Part shown: positions 1-8,286 of the stretch, in pieces
Layout of the letters: each line of letters begins with the position of its first letter
Position numbering within the stretch: the stretch's first letter is position 1
NCBI GenBank assembly: GCA_001304855.1
Contig: BBZN01000016.1
Location: 1-64,000, forward strand
Direction: 5' to 3'
Length of the DNA: 64,000 bases
From: Clostridia bacterium UC5.1-1D2
Lineage (GTDB): Bacteria > Bacillota > Clostridia > Lachnospirales > Lachnospiraceae
Position numbers and translations under genes: made by a program
The notes under the pieces: generated by a model
Database searches by the model: none
Told to the model about the DNA's origin: nothing
What the model saw: only the letters and a program-made list of their open reading frames with translations

Positions 1-137
1 CCCCTTTTCGTATCTGGGCCGGACCGCCCCGGATGGCTGTGAATGGTAGGAGCTGGCAAAAAGCTTCGTTTTTAGAAGTAAAATCAAAAAATCTCATCCA
101 ATATTAGTAAAAAATAAGAAAACACCAGATGTTTATG

Positions 138-166
138 TTGAAAACGTTACTTGCAGATGATATAAT
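138..166 (+). promoter_or_regulatory. sigma-A-type promoter for the DUF4250 gene
   Basis: TTGAAA at 138-143 and TATAAT at 161-166 are separated by exactly 17 bases, about 60 bases before the first coding region. Nothing recognisable was found in bases 1-137. Confidence 0.6.
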
Positions 167-223
167 CGGATGGGCTGAGAGTGGAAGAATGCCATTCTGC
201 ACAACTAAATATAAAGGCAGGTA

Positions 224-409
224 ATGCGAGTGAATACCCTTCCTAAGGATCCGGTTATTTTATTAAGCTATGTTAATACCCAGCTCCGTGACAATTATAA
301 CTCTCTGGAAGAAATGTGCCGGGCGCTGAATACGGATAAATCCAGTATTATAACTACCTTATCCGGCATTGGTTACAGTTATGAGCCGGCTCAGAATCGT
401 TTCCGTTAA
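224..409 (+). CDS. DUF4250 domain-containing protein
   Basis: This small 61-residue protein matches the DUF4250 pattern common in Clostridia: an N-terminal LPKDPVILLSYVNTQLRD stretch followed by a short helical region and a C-terminal GYSYEPAQNRFR. The family is cytosolic and of unknown function. No membrane segment or signal peptide is visible. The frame opens at ATG 224, but GTG 230 gives MNTLPKDP, which is closer to the usual family start and better spaced from the GGCAGG at 217-222. It is a single-gene unit with its own promoter upstream and a hairpin terminator downstream. The family call is confident; the role is unknown. Confidence 0.8.
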   Translation: MRVNTLPKDPVILLSYVNTQLRDNYNSLEEMCRALNTDKSSIITTLSGIGYSYEPAQNRFR

Positions 410-434
410 TTAAACTTTATACTTAGGAATAAAA

Positions 435-476
435 AATGCCGGCTTTGTCTGAACTATATCAGATGAAGCCGGTATT
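435..476 (+). terminator. hairpin terminator after the DUF4250 gene
   Basis: AATGCCGGCTTTGTCTGA (435-452) pairs with 459-476 over 18 positions with three G-U wobbles and a 6-base loop. It is followed by TTTCGTTT, a weak T tail. It separates the DUF4250 gene from the pilus operon. Confidence 0.65.
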
Positions 477-511
477 TCGTTTAAGTACGAAAATGCCGGA
501 GAGGAGACTTT

Positions 512-1699
512 ATGGCAAAATACAGTTATAAGGCCAAGACAGCAGAGGGAAAGGCTGTAAAAGGCACTGCGGAGGCCGCAGAAGACAGACACCTTCTTAC
601 GTTTCTGACGGCGAAAGGACTTTATTGTTATGAATACCATAGGGAGGACGAGGAGAAGAGCTACCGCCCTCCTATATTTAAGAAAAAGGCGCTGCCGCTT
701 TTTTGCAGACAGATAGCTGCTATGCTTTCAGCAGGCGTTTCTCTGTCAAAGGCGTTGAAAGTAAGCTACGAGGCTTCAGAGGATAAAGGACATAAGGAGA
801 TCCTTATTCATTTGAGAGAGCGTATTCATAAAGGCATGACTCTGTCTGAGGCTATGGAAAGTATGGAGGGAGTGTTCCCGAATTTGTTGGTATACATGGT
901 GAAAACCGGGGAATCCAGCGGCAAAGTGGATGAAATTCTTGGGAGGATGGCAGTATATTACAGCAGGGAGGAAGAACTGAGCGGAAAGGTCCGCACAGCT
1001 ATGATTTATCCTGTCATTTTATTCGGCGTTACTATAAGCGCCGCAATATTTATGCTGACTACGGTTTTGCCCCAGTTTGCCTCTATGTTGGAAGAACAGG
1101 AACTTCCCCTGCTGACCCGTTTGATGATGGGTGTCAGTTTAAGCCTCCGCAATCACGGAATGGTTTATTTTCTGCTGCTTCTCATTCTTCTGGCCCTTGC
1201 TATGGGCGCTCTTACCATACCTTATGTCCGTCTGAGAGCGGACCGCGCCCTGTTTCGTCTCCCAGTTGTGGGAAAGCTCCTGAAAACCATCGATACTTCC
1301 AGATTTTCCTCTGCTTTTGCAGTTTTGTACGGAAGCGGCATCGGAATTCTGGAAGCCATTCATACCACAGGAAAGGTGATGGGAAATTCCTATATGGAAC
1401 AATGTCTGGAGGAAGCGGGGGAGAATTTGAAGGGAGGCGAAATGCTCTCTCAGGCCCTGAAACGTCTGGAGCTTTTCCATCCGGTTTTATCTCTATGGTT
1501 GTGGCGGGGGAAGAGTCGGGTTCTTTAGAGGAAGTTCTTGAAGATGCAGGCAGTTACTATGAAGGTGAGGCGGCAAGAGCTATCGCAGATGGTGGCATTT
1601 CTGGAACCTGTTATGATTCTGGCAATGTCCCTGATTGTGGGGAGCATTGTCATGGCTATTATGATGCCGGTGTTTACTATGTACACATCCATGCTGTGA
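512..1699 (+). CDS. pilC: PilC/GspF-family type IV pilus inner-membrane platform protein (frameshifted)
   Basis: This is the polytopic inner-membrane platform protein of type IV pilus and type II secretion machines, which couples the assembly ATPase to pilin polymerisation. It carries two T2SSF repeats. The first contains FCRQIAAMLSAGVSLSKAL and MVKTGESSGKVDEIL. The second contains FSSAFAVLYGSGIGILEAI and MVVAGEESGSLEEVL. Membrane segments follow each repeat. GGAGAGG precedes ATG 512. Two breaks are visible: one base lost near 1480 and a net loss of two (or gain of one) near 1585. After repair the protein runs to FLEPVMIL and a terminal hydrophobic segment ending at TGA 1697-1699, about 396 residues, normal for the family. 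Confidence 0.85.
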
Positions 1700-1709
1700 G
1701 GAAAGGTCT

Positions 1710-3215
1710 ATGACACATTACATATATTTGGAAGAAAACAGAATCGCATATACAAGAGGGAATCACCGGCAAATTGGGAGAGCGGGAGCCCCGGCCTTTT
1801 CGGCACAATCCAAGGTCCGGGATACAAAGGGCATACCTTTGGAGGCTGTTTTTAAAGAGCTGTCAGATGAATTTGGGCTGTGCGGAAAGAACGTGACACT
1901 GGTGCTGGGACAGGATCTTTCCTTTATGGGAATGGTCCTTCCAAGAGGAAGAAAGTCTGTGGTAAAGGGGATGGCCTGTAATCAGCTTGTGATGAAGGCG
2001 GGACTAAGGGATGTTCCTGCAGTTGGGGTTGATATCCGGAATGGAAAAGCCAGGAGAAAGGTTCTTGCATCCCTGTATTATATGGAGGAAAAGCGGCTTG
2101 TGGCATATAAAGAGGCGGCAGCCGCAGCCGGTATGGTGTGCACCCGTATAGTTGCAGTGCCCGACTGTATGGCTCTCACTGCCCAGGAGATTTGGAAAGA
2201 GCGGTCTCACCTGGTGGTGGACGTGGAGGAGGAGCAGTTGGGGCTTTACCTTGTATCAAAAGGGCATTGCCTGGCTTTCTCTGCAACTGCTTTAAGGGCC
2301 AAACGTTTTTGCGAAATGGGAGGGGAGTCGCTTCTGTATGAGGAGATTGCCGAACGGGCGCAGCGCCTGTTTAAGCTGGCTTCCAGATATGAAAACGAGG
2401 ATCCCTCAGATCCCGGGCCGGAGTGTGCAGTATTACTTGGAGGCTGTATACCTTCTGCTGATAAGGGAGCCTCTGCCCTGGAGGCCCTTCTTCAGATTCC
2501 ATGTTTTGCCAGGACGTTGGCGGACAGTACAGGCGGGGAAGGTTTCTCTCCTCAAAAGGCAGTGACGCCATCGGGACTGCTGGCAGCCTGTTTGGCAGAC
2601 CATTATCCGGGAAAACGGAAACCCGTGTCTGTGAATGGTATAAACAGAATGGCCGGCGCTGCTTCCTTTCGGGGAATCCGCGGAATTCTGTCCAAGGGGT
2701 GGACCGTATTTTTGGTTATAAATGCAGTTGCGGCTTTGGGCTCCGGCATCTGGGTCGGAGTGGAGGAACGGAAGGCGGCGGGAAGGCTGGATGAGCTGAG
2801 GATTGCCCTTGTGGAACCGGAATATAGAGAGGCATACCAGAGAGCGGTTGATATAGAAGAGGAACTGAAGCGGTTGGCAGACAGGGAAGCCGTCTGGGAT
2901 GCGGTGAAGGCAGAAGCAGCAGGGAAGAATCTTTTGAGTATGGATGCACTCCGGGCATTTACTGATTCCATGGATCCGGATATGGAGGTGGAGTCCGTAT
3001 CTTACGAGGGTGAGAATGAGACGCTCTCCATGACCATATCCATGAGCAATAGGGGTCAAATTCCCCTCTATGTGGAACGGCTGAATGAAGCGGGAATATT
3101 TCCGCATGTGAATCACAGTTTATGGGAACAGAAGGAGGAGGAGGGAAAGCCGGAGCGGCTCTTTGTAGTTGTAAGCGCTTCCCTAACAGAGGGAGGAATG
3201 GATGAAACTCAGTAA
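1710..3215 (+). CDS. fused PilM-PilN-like pilus assembly protein
   Basis: This intact 501-residue protein sits where pilM and pilN normally lie. The first ~300 residues resemble the actin-like PilM fold, with VTLVLGQDLSF and a VVDVEEEQLGLYLV strand pattern. Residues ~330-350 form a single membrane helix (WTVFLVINAVAALGSGIWVG). This is followed by a charged, coiled-coil-like region (EERKAAGRLDELR) and a C-terminal alpha/beta domain as in PilN. In most bacteria these are two proteins: a cytoplasmic ring ATPase-like PilM and a bitopic PilN. Their fusion here is inferred from the order and the single frame. It starts 10 bases after the pilC stop and overlaps the pilO start by 14 bases. The family resemblance is from remembered patterns, not an alignment. 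Confidence 0.7.
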   Translation: MTHYIYLEENRIAYTRGNHRQIGRAGAPAFSAQSKVRDTKGIPLEAVFKELSDEFGLCGKNVTLVLGQDLSFMGMVLPRGRKSVVKGMACNQLVMKAGLRDVPAVGVDIRNGKARRKVLASLYYMEEKRLVAYKEAAAAAGMVCTRIVAVPDCMALTAQEIWKERSHLVVDVEEEQLGLYLVSKGHCLAFSATALRAKRFCEMGGESLLYEEIAERAQRLFKLASRYENEDPSDPGPECAVLLGGCIPSADKGASALEALLQIPCFARTLADSTGGEGFSPQKAVTPSGLLAACLADHYPGKRKPVSVNGINRMAGAASFRGIRGILSKGWTVFLVINAVAALGSGIWVGVEERKAAGRLDELRIALVEPEYREAYQRAVDIEEELKRLADREAVWDAVKAEAAGKNLLSMDALRAFTDSMDPDMEVESVSYEGENETLSMTISMSNRGQIPLYVERLNEAGIFPHVNHSLWEQKEEEGKPERLFVVVSASLTEGGMDETQ

Positions 3216-3797
3216 AAGAGAATGCTTTCTCATAAATCTGCTGCTTCTGATGCTAATATGGGCGGCGGTGTTCCGGCTTGTGATTGCCCCAAATTATGGA
3301 AGCCTTACCTACACCAGACAGGTGACAGACGAGCTGAGAGAGGAGAAAGCACAGATGGATCTGTACCTGGACTACTATCCGGAACTCGAAATCCAGCTTA
3401 AAGAGCTTGAAGGCAAGGAGAGCCGGGAGCCTTTTTTCTACCATGATCTTGATGATGTATTCATTGACAGATGGCTTCAGTCTGTGGCGGAAGGGCAGAG
3501 GCAAAGATCCTGCGTATGAGTATCGGAGAACCAGTTTCTATGGAACTCCCTGAATTGGCAGACGGCAATGTTGAGGAATGGCCTTTAATGGAGCGCGCGG
3601 TTACAATGGAGGTGGAAAGCCGGGACGTGAAAGGCGTGATGAAGTTTGCTGACGGGGTGTACAGTGAGAGCAAGAGCGTTATAGTCAGCTTTGTGGACAT
3701 GGAACGGGAGACTAAGACGGGAACAGCCAGCGAGGCGGGAGCGGCAGGCATGAAGGGAATTGTGGAGGTCAGGTTTTATTATGAGAAAACCAAATAG
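3202..3797 (+). CDS. pilO: PilO-like pilus assembly protein (frameshifted)
   Basis: This is a bitopic membrane protein with one N-terminal membrane helix (residues ~9-28, CFLINLLLLMLIWAAVFRLV). A coiled-coil stretch rich in E, K and L follows (TDELREEKAQMDLYLDYYPEL), then a periplasm-facing alpha/beta domain. This is the PilO plan, which aligns the assembly platform with PilN. One base is missing near 3495: GGG should be GGGG, giving SVAEGAEAKILRMSIGEP. The repaired product is about 199 residues. It overlaps the end of the PilMN gene and the start of the next prepilin gene, indicating translational coupling. Sequence conservation in this family is low, so the call rests on topology and position. 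Confidence 0.6.
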
Positions 3798-4113
3798 GAG
3801 CAGGGGAGGTTTTACGCTGATAGAAGTAATTGCCGCAACGGTGCTGCTGGTAATTACTGCTTCCGGCTTTATGGCCATGACCGCTGCTAATGTAAATCTT
3901 TTAGCCAAAGAACACAGGATTGAACGTTCCAATTATGAACTTAGTTCCCTTGCCTGTGAAGGGGAAGGGAAACCTACAGGTGAAACCCTTACTGTGGTGT
4001 TTTCTGCAGATGGCGGTGAAGAAGTGGAAGAGATTTTTGAAGAATATGATGTCAGAGAGGAATGGGAGGATATGGAGAACTCTATGACCTTTTACAAGCG
4101 TGGACAGAGGTGA
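3781..4113 (+). CDS. type IV prepilin-like protein
   Basis: A short basic leader (MRKPNRSRGG) precedes the prepilin cleavage and methylation motif GGFTLIEV, with E at +5 of the mature protein, and then a ~20-residue hydrophobic helix. This is the class III signal of minor pilins and pseudopilins, processed by a prepilin peptidase that is not encoded in this window. ATG 3781 is chosen because GGAGGT lies at 3766-3771 and gives the usual short leader; an upstream in-frame start at 3760 would add residues with no function. The mature protein is about 100 residues and ends in an acidic tail (EEVEEIFEEYDVREEWED). Its last bases overlap the next gene. Confidence 0.8.
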   Translation: MRKPNRSRGGFTLIEVIAATVLLVITASGFMAMTAANVNLLAKEHRIERSNYELSSLACEGEGKPTGETLTVVFSADGGEEVEEIFEEYDVREEWEDMENSMTFYKRGQR

Positions 4114-4118
4114 GAACC

Positions 4119-4646
4119 GTGGGAAAGAAAGGGATACAAAGGGCTTTGGGAGGCTTTACCTTGATGGAAACGCTGCTGGCTTTGTCAATTGCGGTTTCCG
4201 CTGCCCTGTTTTTTGGAAGCTTTCTCATTCCTCAGATGGAGTTTTATTACGGTTATGACCGTAAGTCTCAGGGAAGGACCATGTGCTCCGGGGCCTATGT
4301 AAAGTTGGAGGAAATCCTGCGCTACGGATATATGTATGTCTGCAGTCCGTTAGACACGGAGAAACTATTCTATTTTACAAGGGATGAGGGACCTGGCGCC
4401 AGAGAGGGAAGAGAAAACAAATGGAGCGAGCTTCCTGCCTATAATACCTGGCCCAGCCTTACGGCTGAGGATTTGGACATAAGATCCCTTGGCGGTATGA
4501 GCCTGGAGCTGGATTTTGAAGGAACTACAGTGCGGGAAGTGAATGTGAGAATCAGGGCAGTAAAGGACGGAGATACGGTATACGAGCAGGAGGCAGTAAT
4601 CAAATCATTGTATTGGTATGACATATCAGAAGGGGGCGCCCCATGA
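4119..4646 (+). CDS. type IV prepilin-like protein
   Basis: The product begins with a basic leader, followed by the motif LGGFTLMETLLALSIAVSAA: the cleavage site, the conserved E+5 and the hydrophobic helix of a type IV prepilin. The remaining ~130 residues form a globular C-terminal part with no recognised family. The start is uncertain. GTG 4119 follows AGAGG at 4105-4109 with suitable spacing and gives a 12-residue leader; GTG 4110 or an ATG at 4062 are alternatives. The large size suggests a minor pilin with a sizeable head domain rather than the major subunit. It overlaps the following gene by 4 bases. Confidence 0.75.
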   Translation: MGKKGIQRALGGFTLMETLLALSIAVSAALFFGSFLIPQMEFYYGYDRKSQGRTMCSGAYVKLEEILRYGYMYVCSPLDTEKLFYFTRDEGPGAREGRENKWSELPAYNTWPSLTAEDLDIRSLGGMSLELDFEGTTVREVNVRIRAVKDGDTVYEQEAVIKSLYWYDISEGGAP

Positions 4647-5374
4647 AAATGCGGTATAAAAAGAAGAGAAGCCGCCTGGGCACTCATGGCAGCAGTATGG
4701 TGTATGTGATTTTCCTCATCGCTTTGCTATCCATATTTTCCTGTGGTTATATGGCTGTCTCCAGCTATAATATGAAGGCAGCCGTGGCATCCGGCAGCTA
4801 TATGGAAGCCCAGCTTGCGGCGAAAACCATACATACTTCATTCTGTGAAGCTGTAAGCAGCGGCGATTCTTCAGCTATGAACCGCCTGTGGGAACTGTTT
4901 GATGAGGATGTGGACAGGGTCCGCGAGGAATATGATGCGATGATGGACGAGGAAGAGATGGAGGAAGACAGCTGGGATATAGAGGGGTATTCTGATGAGG
5001 CCGGTGGAAATGATGGCGGGGCGGCTGAGGAGCCGAAGGAGTCAGAGCGTTTTGAGCGGTATCTGAAACAGGCCCTGTGCCATAAGGAGTATGTAATCTG
5101 CGGAAGTTCCTCCGATGAAGCTGAGGACGCAATCATTGTGAAAATCACTTTAACCGCAATTCCTATGGAGCAGACAGCACATGTTCATACAAAAGTGACG
5201 TGCAACGGTTACCGGTTTTCTATGAAGGCAGATATTGTATTTGACAATAGTGACGGAGCTGTTATGATTCCGGGAGCGGGCAGGCGCGGGGCTTCTTCAG
5301 GAAAGATGACGGTGTATCTGAAAGGAAACGGCGTCTACCGCTATTATGAGGATGAGGATTATGACAGCCCATAG
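4643..5374 (+). CDS. membrane-anchored pilus-locus protein (PilX/VirB-unrelated, unknown family)
   Basis: A basic N terminus (MKMRYKKKRSRLGTHGSS) precedes one hydrophobic helix at residues ~18-40 (MVYVIFLIALLSIFSCGYMAV). A ~200-residue extracytoplasmic domain follows, with an extremely acidic central stretch (residues ~90-135, many D and E). The layout resembles PilX-type proteins of pilus operons, which share the prepilin helix but lack a canonical cleavage motif; no clear GF-x4-E site is seen here. The gene overlaps its upstream neighbour (ATGA-type junction) and lies 60 bases before pilB, so it belongs to the pilus operon. Function unknown. Confidence 0.55.
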   Translation: MKMRYKKKRSRLGTHGSSMVYVIFLIALLSIFSCGYMAVSSYNMKAAVASGSYMEAQLAAKTIHTSFCEAVSSGDSSAMNRLWELFDEDVDRVREEYDAMMDEEEMEEDSWDIEGYSDEAGGNDGGAAEEPKESERFERYLKQALCHKEYVICGSSSDEAEDAIIVKITLTAIPMEQTAHVHTKVTCNGYRFSMKADIVFDNSDGAVMIPGAGRRGASSGKMTVYLKGNGVYRYYEDEDYDSP

Positions 5375-5434
5375 AGCCAAAACCGGATGAAGGGAATTTT
5401 CTGATGCAGCATCAGTGATTGGAGGAGAGGGAGT

Positions 5435-7123
5435 ATGCCCTGTAAGATACCAATAGAGGAACTGTTAATTGATTGTGGATACCTGACCAGAAGCCAGTTA
5501 GAGCGGGGACTGCATTTTACCAGGGACGGGAAGGATACAGTGTAGAAACACTCATGGATCTGGGTTATGTAACGGAAGCTGCTGTTTTGGAATGCGCAGG
5601 TATCCGGGACCAAATACCAATAATAAGGCTGGATGGATACAGGACAGATGATAAGGCGGCGGCCATGATACCGGCTTCCTTTGCCAGGTTAAACAAGATT
5701 CTGCCAATTGATTTTGAGGAGTCCAGGCTGGTAGTGGCATCTGGTTATCCTTTGGATCCGGATGTAATGGACGAAACAGCCAACATATCCGGTATGGAGG
5801 TAAAACCGGTCCTGTCTGCTTCTCTGGAAGTAGAACGTGCCATAGAAAGCGCATACAGCAAATCATGGGAACCGGGAAATTCTAAAAGTTCCGGGTATGT
5901 CCCGGGTTTTACAACCGGCGGTAAGGGTGAGGATGCTTTCTGGGAGCGGGTGGAAAGCGCTCCTGTGGTCCGCATGGTAAATTCCATTATAGAGGATGCC
6001 TACGCCAGAAATGCAAGTGATATCCATGTGGAGCCGGGAAAGAATCAGCTGCTTATCCGCATCAGGGTTAACGGCGATCTGGTGGTTCACAGCATTCTTC
6101 TGATGGAGGCCCATAAACCTATGGTTACCAGGCTGAAACTGATGGCGGGTATGGATATTGCGGAGAAGAGACTGCCTCAGGACGGAAAATACCACTATGA
6201 GCGGGGAACGGTATCAACGGATTTACGGATATCCACCCTTCTCTATATTCGGGGAAAAGGTGGTGCTTCGCCTGCTGGGGAATGAACGTGATAATTTCCT
6301 TATGGATATCAGGCGTCTGGGCATGGACGAGGAGCAGAGGGAGATTTTTGAGAAAATTCTTAAGGCGCCTCACGGTATGGTGCTTGTTACAGGCCCTACA
6401 GGAAGCGGTAAGACTACCACGCTGTACGCAGTGTTAAGCCGTATTGTTAAGAGGAAAGTCAATGTGGTGACAGTGGAAGATCCTGTGGAGAAGGTGATAG
6501 ACGGAATGACCCAGGTTCAGATCAATCCCAAGTCTGGCCTCACCTTTGCCACAGCCCTGCGTTCCATACTCCGTCAGGATCCGGATGTTATCATGGTGGG
6601 AGAGATGCGCGATGAGGAGACGGTTTCCATAGGCGTGCGCGCTGCCATCACAGGTCATCAGGTACTTTCAACCCTTCATACCAGCGACTGCGCTTCCACT
6701 ATAAACAGGCTGAGAAATATGGGTGTGCCCTCCTACATGGCCGCTGCCTCCCTGTCTGTGATCATAGCACAGCGTCTGGTGAAAACACTTTGTCCCTTTT
6801 GCCGTGTTTCCTACGTTCCGGATGACAGGGAGAAAAAGCTTTTCGCATCCCTGGAGGGCTGCCGGACAGAACTGCTCTGGAAACCTGTGGGATGTCCCGG
6901 CTGTAATCACACAGGTTACAGCGGAAGAAAAGCAGTCTATGAAATGATGGAGGTGGACGATTTCATGAAATCCATGATACTGGACAATACGCCGCCCTAT
7001 GAGATACGGAAGCGCCGCAGTGAGAAAGGCTTTCGGGCTCTGAGGGATTACGCCCTCATAATGGCGGCCAGGGGAGAAACAAGTATAGAAGAGGCAGAAA
7101 AAATAATTTATTCGGTAGAATAG
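5435..7123 (+). CDS. pilB: PilB/GspE-family pilus assembly ATPase (frameshifted)
   Basis: This hexameric cytoplasmic ATPase powers pilus extension through PilC. The N-terminal MshEN-like domain (residues ~1-120, GYLTRSQLERGL) precedes the GSPII_E core. The Walker A motif GPTGSGKTTTLYAVL is near residue 320, the Asp box and Walker B region (DPDVIMVGEMRDEET) near 382-397, and the His box GHQVLSTLHTSD follows. Two CxxC pairs (CPFC near 453, CPGC near 488) form the zinc site typical of PilB rather than PilT. One base is missing near 5518 (GGG for GGGG) and two near 6240; the latter restores RISTLPSIFGEKVVLRLL. The repaired length is about 564 residues. ATG 5435 follows GGAGAGGGAG. No pilT is present in the window. 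Confidence 0.9.
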
Positions 7124-7158
7124 GGATATAAATACAAAAGAAAAGAGGAAGTATAATA

Positions 7159-7518
7159 ATGAATAAGTCAGAGGAAAGGAAAAAGAGAAGATCCGAAGGA
7201 GGCTTCACCCTGGTGGAGCTGGTATGTGTTATTGCTATTTTGGGAATCCTGATTGCAGTTGCGGTTCCCTCCTATCAGAGCATTCAGGATAAATCAGCAC
7301 AACAGGTAGCCATCTCCAATGCCAGATCCAACTATACGCTCGGCAAGGCGCAGCAGGATATGGTGGACGCAGGTGTTATGAAGGATTCAGAAACAAAGGA
7401 ATATAATTATAACAAGGAACAAGACTCCGCATTCTGGGAAGGCAAGGTCAACGGCAAGAATTATAAGGCGGTGTATCCCGGTGACAGCGGAGAAGGCGAG
7501 ATTGTATCTGGAAAGTGA
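7159..7518 (+). CDS. type IV prepilin (major pilin candidate)
   Basis: This intact 119-residue prepilin has a basic leader (MNKSEERKKRRSEG), the motif GGFTLVELVCVIAILGILIAVAVPSY, and a compact C-terminal domain rich in K, N and G. The helix is the canonical PilA/GspG type with P22-like AVPSYQ. It lies 36 bases after pilB, separated by a GAGGAAG ribosome binding site. Its small size and canonical helix make it the best candidate for the main subunit, though that is inference; the following gene is a second prepilin. Confidence 0.8.
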   Translation: MNKSEERKKRRSEGGFTLVELVCVIAILGILIAVAVPSYQSIQDKSAQQVAISNARSNYTLGKAQQDMVDAGVMKDSETKEYNYNKEQDSAFWEGKVNGKNYKAVYPGDSGEGEIVSGK

Positions 7519-7665
7519 TGGGAGGGCATGGTATAATGTGGTCAGACATTATACCGCGCCGGGCCGGTTCCGACGGGAGGAAGGAAAAACGCCAAACCGG
7601 CCCATTGATTCCCAGAGGTGGTGTGGGCAGACGGAAAATAGTGGGGTGATACAGATGAAAGATAC

Positions 7666-8096
7666 ATGGGAAACCGGAGAACAGGCGGTTTCACTATGAT
7701 AGAGCTGGTAGCGGTAATCGCCATTCTTGCAATTTTGATGGCAGCCGCTGTTCCGCAGATGATCAATTATACACGTGCTGCCCAGAGGGCGTCTGCAATT
7801 ACGGAAGCTCAGGTTGTGGCGGATGTGGTGCAGAGATATTTTTATGATGAGAAGGAGAAAGGCACTCTTGGCCAAAGACGGTTTGGAAGCTGATGAATCT
7901 TGACATGAACGGACCTGATAATCTGATTGAGGATTACATTACCGGAGGACAGAAAGACGCCAGAATCGTATCGGTCAGTGCAGATATTCCCAACGCCCGG
8001 TTGAAGAGCCTGGTATATCAGACAAAATCCTTTAAAATCAGTATTCAAATTGATGAGGACGGCAATAAAACACTGACAGATGAGATAATAGATTAG
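7666..8096 (+). CDS. type IV prepilin (frameshifted)
   Basis: The short leader MGNRRTGG is followed by FTMIELVAVIAILAILMAAAVPQM, a canonical class III signal and pilin helix, then AITEAQVVADVVQRYFYDEKEKGTL. One T is missing near 7868 (TT for TTT). Repair gives GTLWPKTVWKLMNLDMNGPDNL and a protein of about 144 residues ending at TAG 8094-8096. The 3' end abuts a palindromic repeat whose first base is the stop codon's last base. This is the last gene of the pilus cluster seen here. Confidence 0.75.
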
Positions 8097-8254
8097 AGCG
8101 TGTCTTATAATTTATTCTGCTATCTGTATACCCCGCTTTGCGCCATGTTTGTTCTAAATTCAGGTTACATAGCCCGCTATGCGCCCTTCATTTGGAACAG
8201 CCCTCTCACAAAGTGAGACGCACAGCTGACAGACGGTGATCTTCAGACACGCTC
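8096..8254. repeat. palindromic dispersed repeat, copy A
   Basis: A perfect 10-bp terminal inverted repeat, GAGCGTGTCT (8096-8105) and AGACACGCTC (8245-8254), bounds a non-coding 159-bp segment. The segment contains an inner palindrome CATAGCCCGCTATG and the string CACAAAGTG..ACGCACAGCTGAC. The right half (inner palindrome, ACAAAGTG, ACGCACA, CTGACGG-like, TTCAGACACGCTC) recurs at 29218-29304. This looks like a small non-autonomous or REP-like element. It replaces any terminator between the pilin gene and cls. Confidence 0.6.
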
Positions 8255-8286
8255 AGGAGCCGCAAACCGGTGAGAGAGGACATTTT

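Noticed and set aside
2433-3116. 227-codon minus-strand frame opposite the PilMN gene
   Set aside because: It is rich in H, C and R and low in normal codon preference, typical of an antisense shadow.
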